Source of the DNA: Talpa occidentalis
Taxonomy: Eukaryota; Chordata; Mammalia; Eulipotyphla; Talpidae
Length of the DNA stretch: 64,000 bases
NCBI RefSeq assembly: GCF_014898055.3
Contig: NW_023601104.1
Span: 73,267,106 to 73,331,105 of the forward strand
Direction: 5' to 3'
In this document: positions 36,666 to 49,200 of the stretch, one piece after another
Position numbering within the stretch: the first letter of the stretch is position 1
How the letters are laid out: each line of letters opens with the position of its first letter
Position numbers and translations under genes: made by a program
Notes under the pieces: generated by a model
Databases searched by the model: none
The model's input: the letters and a program-made list of their open reading frames with translations, nothing else
What the model was told of the DNA's origin: nothing

Positions 36666-38048
36666 ACAACTTAAAATGTTTTGATATAATCCATTACTCA
36701 TTTGACTGAATATGAATCCTAGAAGGTGATAGATAGCATCGTAGTTGTTATTACAGTAACCATAGGAGTAAGTAAGTCACACAGTGGTCTGCTACTGATA
36801 AATATTTAACAACCAGCTCACTGGTGAAAGAAGCTCTGATATGCATAATTGGCCTGGCTCTGCAGTATATATACTCCCATGGGGTACACCCACTGGAGGT
36901 GGGTGGTTCAAAGTTTGCTTGCACATGCTACCCTGTCAGATTGCCCCATTACTTGCTTGCAATTCTCTTGGCCTTCCACATCAGTTATCAAATGGCTACA
37001 GGACCACCAAGCTTTCTGTCCTTTTGGGACAGTGTCCAAAGTAGGAAAGAAAAGATAGAAAGTAAATATACTTTTTCCTTGATTTTTTTTTCCTTTTATT
37101 AGAAAAAAATTGGCCCCAAAACTGGAGCTATCTTTCTCTTTTGTTTCATTAGCCAGGACTGAATCATACACCTTTAGCTAGACCTGTCACTGACAAAGGG
37201 ATCTGAATACTAACCCTTGTATTAGACACAAGGAAAAAAGAAGTAGCATTCATATAGACAAACAATGGTGTCTGCTACATGAGGAAGTTTTCAAGCTGAA
37301 AAATGAGGATGATTTCAACTCTCACTTTCAATTCAATTTGATAATTATTGAATCTGTTCAGTGGGCAAGACAAAAAAAGTGCCGTCTCTATTTTTCCTGA
37401 TCATATGTCTAAGAGTGACTTTATAGAAGACTTCCCAGAAAAGTTATTAATACAACCTCTGTTAACTTCTTTATGTTCTTATGGCAGTTTTATTTTTAAA
37501 TATCAATTTATATCATAATTTCCAAAGAAAGTTTACTTAATATAAACCCCTTGGATGTGTCATTTGAACACATGAGAAAATAAATTTCAATTTATTTTAA
37601 ATTTAATAATAAATCTAACAAATTAGAGTATTTTGACTCATTTGATTTTGTAACCCTGAGGCTGGGCAAATAATAAATTTTAAAAATGAGAGTTCATGTC
37701 TATTTCAGGACTTTGGTTGTCATGATATATTACTATGTAATGTGTTTTGTTATATTTAGTGGTAAATGCTGTCTGCTTTATAGATTAGCTTATAATAGAT
37801 ATGTTCTAATAATAATACAATTTATTTAGAATGATTCTGTAGTTCAGAAGTAATATTTTGTTTGATGCTTCATTTTGTAGCATTCAGAATGTTTGCTACA
37901 GTGCACTCAAGCTGAAATTGGAAAGGGAGTCTGATTTGTTATATTAAACAAGTCTGAATAAAATTTTTGCGTACATGGAGAGAACAGTATGTAAAGCTCA
38001 TAAAGTTATAAGATTCTCAACTTTGCCACCTAGGACTAAACATTCTTT

Positions 38049-38357
38049 ATTTTTATTTATTTATTTTTAAATATCTTCTAGCTCCTATATATATATTTTT
38101 AAGAATTTATTTATTTATTTATACAAGCACTGGGTACAGTCAGAAGTGCGGGAGGGTGAGAGAATTCACCAGAGCCAGAAGGGAGAGCAGAGCAGGCAGA
38201 ATGACCAAGTACAATGCTGAGGGGAGCAGCGGGCACCAGGGGAGGTCTGCATGCCATGTTGGACCTTCTCCCAGTGGCTGGGGATTGAACTGGCACTGCA
38301 GAGGCTGCGGGCAGCTTTGCAACCCAGCACTCAACTGCTGCACCACTGGGGAGGCCC
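38049..38357 (-). mobile_element. tRNA-derived SINE, subfamily A, long tail
   Basis: Perfect 13-bp TSD ctaaacattcttt at 38036-38048 and 38358-38370. An extra AT-rich stretch of about 60 bp lies between the TSD and the usual tail, either an expanded tail or 3' transduced sequence. Confidence 0.92.
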
Positions 38358-38513
38358 CTAAACATTCTTTAAAAAACACAATCCTCACTCAGACTTAGCT
38401 TGTTTATATTTTCCTAGTTATAATTTATACTCCTTTATTTATTTGCAAGTACAATTTTTTTGAAATGGCTTGATACAGAAAAAACCTAATTGACAAAAGC
38501 CATCTCTTACTTT

Positions 38514-38783
38514 AAAAAAAAAAAGATTTATTTTTTTATGCACAAGGAACTGGGGTGTAGGCCAGAGGTATAGGGTGGGGGTGATTCACTAGAGACAGAA
38601 TGGGGAACAGAACAGGCAGATTGACTGAAATACACTGCTGAGGAGAGACAGGAGCAGGCGAGACAGGAGAGGTCTGCTGTGCCATGTGGGTCACCTCCCT
38701 GGCCAGGGATTGAACTCGTGGTGCAGAGGCTGTGGATAGCCTCATAGTGCTCTGCTTAACCCCCTGCACCACCAGGGGGGCCC
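38514..38783 (-). mobile_element. tRNA-derived SINE, subfamily B
   Basis: Perfect 16-bp TSD agccatctcttacttt at 38498-38513 and 38784-38799. Only 156 bp from the preceding SINE and in the same orientation. Confidence 0.94.
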
Positions 38784-38799
38784 AGCCATCTCTTACTTT

Positions 38800-41044
38800 T
38801 AGTTATCATCATTATAGTTGTACAGATGACAAGAGCATATAATTTAGTATTTATTTTTATGTACTAGTGCCTAAAAGTATAGATGGTTATTATTAAATTA
38901 AGAAATTAGAATAAAAGAATACACTAAGTTGTTCAGTTTTTTTCAATTAAGTTAGTACATGAGCCTATATGAACAGCTAACAGGATTAGAAAATTCTCTG
39001 CTCAGTTTAGACTATTTCTTACTGTGGCTATGCAATGTGTTAGGTTGTCCAACTGAGGTGCATTTTACACCCTCTAGCCCCTGAGAAACTTTACATTTTA
39101 TCCTTGTAATAATTTTTATATCCCCTGTAATACCTGGCAATAGATATCCAATAAATCTATTGTTTTTTCATTTTCATCTTATTTTGAAAAATGTTACCTC
39201 TGTCACTCACTCTCTGACATACTGAACCTAAATCTATTAAATAAGGATATGAAGTCAAATTGACATTTCATGTAATTTAAGAAAACATTGCTTGAATTAT
39301 ATATGGATTTAAGTGGCTTCTTTAAAAAAGATCACTTCAATACAAGAACAAAGAAAACCAAAACAAAATTCAGAAAGCACAGGGAAAAATAGATTACTTT
39401 CTTTTCTTTTTAATTAAAGTTACACTGGTTTATTGGATTGATTTCTCTCGGACAGAGGTTTCAACATGGCAGCCTGGGGGCCAAGTAAAATAGGTTGTTT
39501 GATCCATTCAGTATTGAAAAGTCAAGAGGTCACAAAAACATTTCCAGACTTTGAGTTTTTTCTGGAAGGTCATTAAGAATTGGCAGGATTGGCATGGTAT
39601 TTTCTAGAAGAGCTGACAGGTAACTCCCATCCATACATCCCATTGTAGACACAAGGCATGTCCACTGAATACATACAGTGTGAGTTGTGCCTTGATAAAA
39701 GATGATCTCACCAAGAAGGTAAGTGGGGGCTGTCCTTATCCCCTACCTTGGCCAGGCCTTGTACCTGAAAGGTCTTATTGCCTAGGAAATATATTCCTCT
39801 AATTTAAAAAAAGAGACTCATAACTAGTAGCCTTTGCAGGACTTTCTATGCCTGAAAAGTCCTACAAGTAAAGATTTTGTCTTATTTGACTGATTTTACT
39901 TTGTAATCTGGAGGTTGCATAAGTCTAGGACATATGATAGGGTTTTCTTTAAATAAAGAAGAAATAAATGATTGCTAAATGCTATAGATATTCTAGGAGA
40001 TAGAAAATATTCTACCTTCTACCAAAAAATTATTTTCATGTTTTCAGTGACCATCAAAAGATGTAAGGTATACTTAAAGGATTATTGTGGCACCGTCACA
40101 GTCACACCTCCACTAAGGTGAATTCTATGTACTTTGTGTCTCCTTTTTGACAGGTTAGACAGATCCATATCAAGAGATTTTTCTTCCTTTTCTTATCTGC
40201 TATGTACTACAGTTCCCTGAAGGAACTGAAGTCAGCGCACCCAGCCAGGCACTAAGTGTGTTTAGTTGGTCATACCCCCACTGCCCCAGCTGTGCACAGG
40301 AGATACCGGCATGTCTTACAGTTGAGTACACCCAAAATATAACAATAAAACTCATTTTCTATTTCCATAAGCAAAACAAACTTCCTTTATAGATGTATAC
40401 ACAACCAGGCACATGTGGGCACACAAATACATGCACAAATAAAATTAGAAAATGTTTTTGGATTCAACCTATTGTATCCATATTCCACAAAGAAGTTGAG
40501 GTGACTTATGAAAATAATAACAATTTTTAAAACTTACTTAAAAAATCAGGGACAAAAAAATAATTTAGACTAGAAGGTCATAAGCAGGGGTTAGAATCCA
40601 AATATCCAAAGACACAAAATTGTCTCTGAGATTCCTAGCAAGCCAGAAAACAAAACTAGTTTCAATTTAGCCCTAAGGGAAAAAAAAAACACATGCCGAT
40701 ATTTTCCTGAAGAAAAAACACTTTCTTTATAAAGTTTCAAATAGTGAAAAAATTGAAGATGTGTGGTTCCCTGTGGGCAGCAGTATGACTGGACAGAGTT
40801 GATCATAGAATGATATCTTGAATAGTTTACAAATGCAGGAAAGCTTTACAAAATTTTTTCAGAGCAACCCAAGTGAAAGGTGAAGATGTGACCCAAAGTA
40901 TGACTCAGAGGAAGCAGTTCTCCAGATGACCTAAAAAAAAAAAAATGTTTCAAGAAGGAAGATTTCTGCTGAGGCATAGTTATCTGAGAGGAAACCTTGA
41001 AGTAATATTTCTGAAAGGCAAGTTCACTGATCACAAGTCAAAAT
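38800..41044. other. Intergenic, nothing recognised
   Basis: About 2.2 kb without an identifiable gene or repeat. The region 39420-39790 is less AT-rich than its neighbours but has no long frame. Confidence 0.55.
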
Positions 41045-41185
41045 CAGTGGGGAGTGCTCTGGAAATCCACATTTTCTCCAAATCTACCAAGTCCGGATCT
41101 CTGGGGATGAGCCTGGACATCTGCAACTTTCACAAGTTTCCCAGGAGATTCTTAAATACATCAGAACCAGAGAACTACTGCCCTA
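41045..41185 (+). repeat. MER5A-like relic
   Basis: 'ggatctctggggatgagcct', 'ctgcaactttcacaagtttc' and 'ccaggagattcttaaatac' resemble MER5A. Confidence 0.55.
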
Positions 41186-43699
41186 GAGCAGAGAAATTGA
41201 GACTATTATTTTGCTTTTGTAGTCTAAAGGGATTTTGGAAAACTAAGCATTCTTTCACAGGTTTCTCGGTTGACATTTAAAAATTTTAATTTAAGCTTAA
41301 ATAATTACAAAAACACAAGTTCTGGTGTATTGCAATGTTGATGTTTCTCAAATAAATTTTTAGTATCACTTTAAAATGTCTATTATTTGTTTTAAACATA
41401 TGTATCCAATAGAATACATGAACTACATGAGCAAGTACTGTTTTAGCAGTCAAGATTTTTACATATTCTCCTTTTTCTCTTTGAACTCATGTTTCCATCA
41501 ATTCCCTCATGGATTTTATTCAAATGCAATGTATTTCATACATAGAAGTCCTTTGTTATCACCCTATCTATCATGTTTCTCTGTAATATATGTATGTACA
41601 TTGAAATTTTTTTGTTTTCATTTCTTGAGAACTTAAGGCTCTAAGTCTTAAAATTTCTTCAGAATTGCATCAGCATTATAATGATTAGTAATGTACAACT
41701 TATAAGCACAAATGTATTTTCAAAAATAAGTTTAATAAATCATTTTGGAAATGCTACTCTTTCTCTATTATTTAGTCCATGTATTTATAAGTAGCTATTA
41801 TTTACTGTAGGAGTAAGATAAGCTTCAGATTCAATTTTGCGCTCTCTCTTTTTTTTTTTTGCTTTATATATGATACTGAGAAAACTCATTTACACAAATA
41901 AGTAGGTAGACAATGAACATACTCTTTTATAGCAGTGTTACTCAAATTTTTGAACTCCTAGGCAATTATAAGCCAAAACTCATTTAGCGATTTATCATCA
42001 AAATTTATTTTTAATAAATTTAAACTGACAATTTGATTAGGTCATCTTTCAATTTTGTTGAAAGCAAAGACCTGGAAGCCACCTGTGTACAAAAAAATTG
42101 TAATCTGGTCATTGACAATCATTCAGTCTCCTCAACCTCAATCACAACACTTTGAGTTGTGGTTAATTTAACACCCTAGAGGTCTTTACCCACCCCCAAA
42201 GCAAATTTCTGGGGAAACAGAAGCAAGTCACTGAAGTAAGATTCCAGATGGTTGAAAAGTATCCCATTTTAATATGTGGGAGAAGTGTGACTAGGCATGA
42301 GGAGCTGGAAAAGAGACTAAGGGTCATTTTTGGACTCATCCATGTTAGTAAAGACTGCCTGTAGAAATTGAGGATCCAGAAAAAGATTCCCTGAGAACTA
42401 CCCTGGTTTCCACATTTCCTGAAAAAATGTTTGTGAATAAAGTTCATGCTCCTCAGTTTGAAGACCATTATACTAAGCAGCTGGCACCCTGACGGCATGT
42501 GTTATTTTCCAAAAGACCTCAACAAAAGCACTGAGCGCTCAAGAGTCCTGAAATTAATCTCAATCTTCTCAACTATTTGAATTCACTGAAAATGTAGATA
42601 TGGCCTAGCTTGGGACAGGGATAGCTAGGGTTAAGGTGAAGCCGAGCACAAAATGATCATCACAGTGCAGAGAGAGGTGGTGATCTTTAAGAGCCCACAG
42701 GTTTTACTATTATGATTTTGCCAACACACCTCTTCTTATTTTAGTTAATGAAATTCATATAATCTCCTCAAGGGCTGAACTGGCTCTGCGTTAGAAAGGA
42801 CCACAAGGTCTTCCTGTTTCCTCCCTAAGGAATTCTGTAATTTTATTGCTGCAACTGAGGCTGAGGAAGGTGAGGATAGGAAAGCATCTTGATTTTCTTT
42901 TCTTTTTTCTGCTTTAATACGAAAATAATTGCCTTTACTCTTGGAGACCTGGCTTAATTAGACCAATCTGATTTTCTACTGGCAAAACTAACACTAAAAT
43001 GCTATTGCTCTGAGTTCTCTAATTATAGAGCAATCACGCTTTTCCTTAACAGATACTAAAATCAAATGCTATCATGTTGGATGAGGTCATTGTGAATAGC
43101 TTGTTATAAGGCCTATTTTGAGGTCCCACATGAATTTCAGTGAATAATATGCAGTGACAGGAAGCAACAGATATAAAATTTATGCAGAAAAAAGTTATGA
43201 ATTTGCTACTGTATGTTATCTAAACAGTGATGTGTTTCCATGAGTTATTTCATTGGTTCACTCACCATGACATCTTATTTTTCCACCCTCAGACTCCTTA
43301 AACTCAGCCCTTTCCTTACTTTCTCTCTATAAGCCATGCCATTCTCCATTTTCTTCAACATATGATCTACCTTTTGACGAATGCTCTCACCAGCACTCTC
43401 AACCCCTGCGTCCCTTGAACTTGTACTTCTCTATTCTGCTAAGGTCCAATCCAGGGTCAGCCAACTACTGTTCTCTTTACTGTGCTTGAAGTTTGCCACG
43501 GACTGCTGGAGATAAATGCATAGCTGCTGATTCATGCCATGACAAATTTATAATTCCCAAACTCACCTTCACCCTTAGCACTACTTGGCAATCATTTCAC
43601 ACTTGCCTGCTTGGCTTCCTTTGCCAATGTTAGGGTGATATTCCAAACCTCAGGTGATCACTCTTTCCAGATTTCTTACAATGCTTCCTTAATCAACGG
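41186..43699. other. Intergenic, nothing recognised
   Basis: No coding feature supported; the minus-strand frame 42163-42498 has no family resemblance. 42430-42480 weakly resembles a MER5A end. Confidence 0.55.
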
Positions 43700-43960
43700 T
43701 TGACTTTTTTTTCTGCTTTAATTTTTTCCAGTTTTATTGAAATGTAATTAATATATAAGATTTTATTAGTTTAAAGGGACAAAATGGTGATTTGAGATAG
43801 ATAAAAATGTTGCAATACCTCAGGAAAAAGTAGTATTCAACTTCCCTCCTTTCTACTTCTAGTAATTATCTATAGTTTCACCCTCTCTCCCCACATTCCA
43901 GAGAAAATATATTTATCAATTATTGCCTTTTAATCCTTTTTGTTTGTTTTAAGTTCTTCA
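43700..43960 (-). repeat. Old L1 3' end, minus strand
   Basis: 'ccagttttattgaaatgtaa' and 'tttgagatagataaaaatgt' are the complement of an L1 3' end. Confidence 0.6.
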
Positions 43961-44319
43961 TTATATAGTCTTCATTATAAGGCAAATATTCTCCTTGGAA
44001 TTCATATTGGAAGGTGAAGAAACAGGCATCAGAATGTTCAGAAATATAAGGTGCTGATTGGGTATAGAGCAGAGCACATCAGAATAGCAAGTGTTCTTCC
44101 ACTTTCAATCATTCACAAGCAAGGACAGAAAGGAAGGTGAGTTGGGATGCTGCCTGCCCATTAAATGTTTTAAAATTCTAACATAATTCTGCCAGCCAAA
44201 TGTCACAACATGAAATTTAAAGAGGCTATGCTTTAGTGATCAATGCCATTTTTGTCCTCTATAACTTGCCATATCTACAGTCTGAAAAGTTACTAATAAA
44301 TAACAAACTCTCTTAATTC

Positions 44320-44604
44320 CTTTTTTTAAAAGATTTATTTATTTATGCATACAAGAGCTGGAGTACAGGCCAGAGGTGCAGGGGTGAGAGGATTCACCAG
44401 AGACAGAGTGGAGAGCAGAACAGGCAGATTTACTGAAATACACTGCTGAGGGGAGCAGTGGGCGAGGCAGGACAGGTCTGCTGTGCCATGTGGGTTAGCT
44501 CCCTGGCTGGGGATTGAACTCGCGCTGCAGTTGGATAACTTCAACTGTGGCTGTGGATAACTTCATAGTACAAAATGTATTCCCTTGCACCACCACGGAG
44601 CCCC
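44320..44604 (-). mobile_element. tRNA-derived SINE, subfamily B, with internal repeat
   Basis: TSD ctctcttaattc at 44308-44319 and 44605-44616. 'ggataacttca' occurs twice in the head region (about 44533 and 44556), an internal duplication. Confidence 0.92.
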
Positions 44605-45689
44605 CTCTCTTAATTCTTTTGACTGTGAGGAGTGTGCACACCCTCATTCAATCCAAACTCTTCACAGGAACACCATGTGAATTATACAATGCTTTAGCTG
44701 ATATGGCTATTCTAATTTATTGTCATATTATCGATCATACAAAACTTACAATTGACATATATGCTTTTAGAAAAAAGTATTTATAGAGACTGCCTAGAGA
44801 GAAGTTTAGTCATAGAAGACATATAGGAGAGATAGGTATCCTATTTAACTAAGGACATATTAAGGTTTTGTGGGATCCTATTTGGGGAATCTTGCTTCCC
44901 AAATAAAGATTACAAAATTATAAAGCAGCTTTTTTTTGTATCTGAACACTTAAGGCACTAAACAATCTTAAAATCCAAACCAACCAAACAAAAGCTCATT
45001 AAAATGTGAACACCCAACAGGAGGCAAGAACTTCACATAATAAAATTACATTTCACTGTCACAAGAAAACATTATTTACCATTCTCATTCTTATTCCCTT
45101 GGTGCATACCAAGGCTCATAGAATTTAGTAACCTGTTCACAGTCAGCTTTCTGTGCACATGGAAGCTGAATTTCAAACCAAGGTCTGACAAACTAAATCT
45201 CAAGTTCCACTACAATACTCCGCCTTAAGGTTTCCCTGAAGACAAAGGTTTAAGTTACTTTGGGGAATGCCTGTAGAAAATGCCTGGAAATGCTCACTTA
45301 ATACTTGAAACTGACATGACTTTATACGCTTTAAGAAAGTCACTAAAAATATTGTCCTAACCCTGTGTTTGAAGGGCTTAAGGAATGGTAAAATTCTTTG
45401 GGTTATCTTCTGTTCACTAAGTGACATAGATGAATACAAGAGATAGTAAAGATCTAGATGAAGTGTAGTTCTAATAAGTAGAGGAGAATGGAGGTAAAAT
45501 CAGAATCTGGAGGATTTCTATTTCCCCAGGAAAAGAGCCTGACTGTGGAAGGGCAAACAGACAGCATGGATTTTTCACAAATTATATCATCTTGCTACAT
45601 ATTATTCTGCCTTGTTACTGTGATATATCAGGTTTTAAAGATGGGAAAAGAATGATAATTTGTTCATATATTACCCAATATCATATCCA

Positions 45690-45840
45690 TATTTTATATT
45701 TACCAATTTAGCCTCTATCTTTTTAAATATCTCTTAGTGATACCCTCACGCCCGTTGAAGGTAAGTATTGTGTCTTTATCTTTTCTCACTCACAGCCCTA
45801 CAGATAAAAGGCACTCCATAGAGATTTATTGTCATGGAAA
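45690..45840 (+). repeat. L2 3' end
   Basis: 'ttgtgtctttatcttttctc' and 'aaaggcactccatagagatt' fit L2. Confidence 0.45.
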
Positions 45841-46214
45841 ATGACACTGATGAAGTTTTTTGACCTGTGACTATTTTATAACAAAATAATTTTTGTAATA
45901 TAGAAGTACTGTGGTTCTTTCCTATTCAATCAGACTTCAGAATAAATATTTTGGCATTTGGCTAACGCTAAGGCAAGAACTGATCAGTAGTATTTTCTGT
46001 CAAGAAACTGCCATTGATGTTGGAATTACTTAAAAGACCTGTTGATTTTGTGGCCTTAGGGCCATTATGACATCAAACTGTAGCTAAAATTAATCCAATG
46101 CAACAAGAATTTCAAGACCAGCAGCACAAAAATGATGACTTAACTGAATGGGACAAGAAGGCACATATTTTCAAGAAGACCTCTTTATTTACAGAGTAAA
46201 AGTTTTCTTCCAAG

Positions 46215-46264
46215 ATGACTAGTAGTGCAAACTCTGAAGACTCTTACGTGCCCTCCAGAACAAG
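46215..46264 (+). CDS. CCDC196: CCDC196 exon 1 (start codon)
   Basis: Encodes residues 1-16 plus two bases of residue 17 ([16 protein letters not shown]). The donor is AAG/gtgagt at 46265. The ATG is preceded by TTCCAAG, a fair but not ideal initiation context. A possible acceptor (ttatttacag) ends at about 46192, so a 5' UTR exon boundary may sit just upstream. Intron 1 is only 103 bp. Confidence 0.8.
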
Positions 46265-49200
46265 GTGAGTCTGACAGAAGATGCCGGTAGGTATTAATCC
46301 AAGAGGGGAAAGAAAGTATCCATTATTAACCTACTAAAAGTAGGCATTATGGTATCTCTTCCTGCAGAAGTTCTAAAATAGAGGTCAACTACTTGAAAGA
46401 ATTGAATGAGGATTTAAAGCTAAGGAAGCAGGAACTGCTAGAAATGCTAAAACCTCTAGAAAATAAGAACAACCTCTTATTGCAGAAGTTAATGTCCAAC
46501 TTGGAGGAAAAACAAAACAGGTAAGTGTTTCCTACTAAGGATTTCCTAGAGATGGAAAGGCTAGAGAACTTTAATCCATAGGATTAACAATGGTTACTTG
46601 CATTTTTTAATAAAATAGTTATGACATGCATCTGTTGTAGGTAAAAAGTTGCAACCACAAAGTCAGAGTGGCAAGGAATACTTCATTTTCATTTAATAAA
46701 CTTAAATATGATTCAGGCCTCATCTCACAGTTACAGTTAATCTTTTTTCCTAGGGGGTCCCCCCAAGACACAGATAAGAGTTTAATGTATTCAGTGGTCA
46801 CACTGATAGATACTTATTCAAGCTTGTGAAATCATTGCAGACTAGATAATTCTATACTTTTCATGTTAAGCAGCGGAATGGCAATCTTTTCTGAGCTTTG
46901 GAGTCCTCTGGATTAGGAAGGAACTTCTCCACACTTCTCTCTTCACTAGGACACCCAACCCAACACACCAACTCACCAAGTCTGTTTCCTTTCTAGTCTC
47001 AAGGCATCTCACCTTAGTGGGTCCACCTTCATTCTCTATCTTAGGGAACACCTTCAGGAATGCAGATGTTCTCAGAACAAAATTCAGGCAGAAAGTTGTG
47101 GTCAAGGGCCAGCTGCTTACAAAACAAAAATCCAAACTTCTCTCAAGACAAGAGAATAGAACTGGAGAGGAAAATATGCAGTGAACATAAATATCAATTA
47201 ATACCTTTAAAGAATATCCACAGTCAAACTTGGTACTGATTCAGATTTTGTTAGAAGCTTAGTTCCTTATATTCTCTGAGAGTTACAATAAGGATAAGGG
47301 GAAGTGAATTCCCCAACTAACTTAGATTCTTTATATGGAGAAGCGAGGTGGGGAAACTGCAAGGATCTGGGGCAGGGAATAATTCTGGGATTTATCCTGA
47401 AGGCAACAGGTATTTTGACCCCCTTCTTCACAGGGGCAAAAGTCATGTACCAAAGCATTTTCTGAAGGAGTGAAGTCTTCATGTCTGTTGGAGAACCAAG
47501 TTTGGGGTATTATAGAGCACAGAATTCATTATAGAACAGATAGCTACAGTAAATGTTAATTAGGAATTGAATCCTAATTGGAATTGGCGTCCAAAAGGAC
47601 TTTTGTAACTTGTGATTTCATTCCCTATCTCATTACTATGGTAGAGTACATTCTGACTGGCTGCAGAATATTAATCTTACTCTTTTGGAAGTATGATGTT
47701 TTATGATTTCTTTCTCTTCCTTCTAGTCTGCAGATCATGAGGCAAATCATGGCAGGGAAAGGGAGTGATGAATCTTCAGTTATGGAGCTCATTGACGAAG
47801 CAGAGGAAATGAAACAGAATCTGGTAAGAATTTGGTGGTAGTCAAGGAAATGATCTCCTGAACAAGTCGCACTTCCACTGTTGTCAGATGCGGAAGACAG
47901 ATTATCTGTAACATCTGAAGTTCCAACACTCAGAATCTCCTTGATATAGAAAGTGTGGTCCAAATGGATGAAATGTTGTGAAAAATATAGACTAGCTATA
48001 AAACTTCTGTGTCTTTAACTTTTTAAAATCTTTTCATCTAGGGCTTAGTAAATCATCCATATCAATCCTCTACATTTAAGAAGGAATGGAAAATGATGAT
48101 CAACATTAGTTTGTTCTGAGAGTCTTATAAAATTATTAAAAATTAACAATGTAAAGACTCTTAAAAATGACAAATTAGTGGTCTAAGCCCCAGAGATATT
48201 GCCATCAGATGACCTTAAGTGATGCATAAGGAACTCATTTGTATTGATATTGCACAATCATTATTGTTCAAAATTGTTATTGCTTTATCATCATTGTCAT
48301 TATCATCATCAAACTTATCTCTCATGTTCCCAGATTTAGGGTTAGGTCCATTCATTTCCTATCTCTATGGTTTGCTGTGTTCCTGCAACTCCCTTGCCCC
48401 TGATACTTAGTAATTTCTTCTAACTTCGTTTTAATAACTGGACAGACACATATTTCTGTTTGTTTGTTTCCCCTCCTCCAACAGGAAAGGAAAAACAAGA
48501 TGCTTTGGAAGGAAATGGAGATGCTATGGAACAAGGTGTGCCTCTAAGGATCTCTTGAAAGTATTGCTTTCTAGACCATTGCGCAAAGACGTTTTTCCAT
48601 TCTCCTATTTATGTGTCCCTGCTCCCACCCATGACTTATTCCAATCCATTCCTTACACAGTGTCAAAGTGATCTTTTTAAAACAAAGCATGCCACTTTTC
48701 CTATGAAAACCCTCTACATCTTTTCCTTATTGTGGCATAATCTGGCTCCTGCCTACTTCTCTAATCTCCTCTCATAGACGTCTTCCTCCTGCTTTCTATG
48801 AAACTAACACACTGGCCTATTTTTGGTTTCTCAAACATGCCAAGATCTTTCCTAAGTCAAGACTTTTGCTCTTGTTTTATCTCTAGCCTGTAATGCTATT
48901 TTCTCACAGGTGGCTTATTCTCATCCTTTAGTTTTTTTCTTCAGTTCACATACTCAGGGAGGTCCTTTTGGTTCACTCCACCTAAAATAGGGCAGCTCAC
49001 CTCACTTTCTGTTATACAACTCTGTTCATATCCTTCACAGCATTTTTTATAATAGACCTTATTATTTTAAAATTTTTATTACTATTTTATCATTATTATT
49101 TTATTTGTTTCATGTCTCCCTCCCTCCCCTGGGATGCAAGTTCCTCTACTATTTTGATTGCCTTTTTGGCCTCTGAATCCTTTACAACTAGTACAATCCT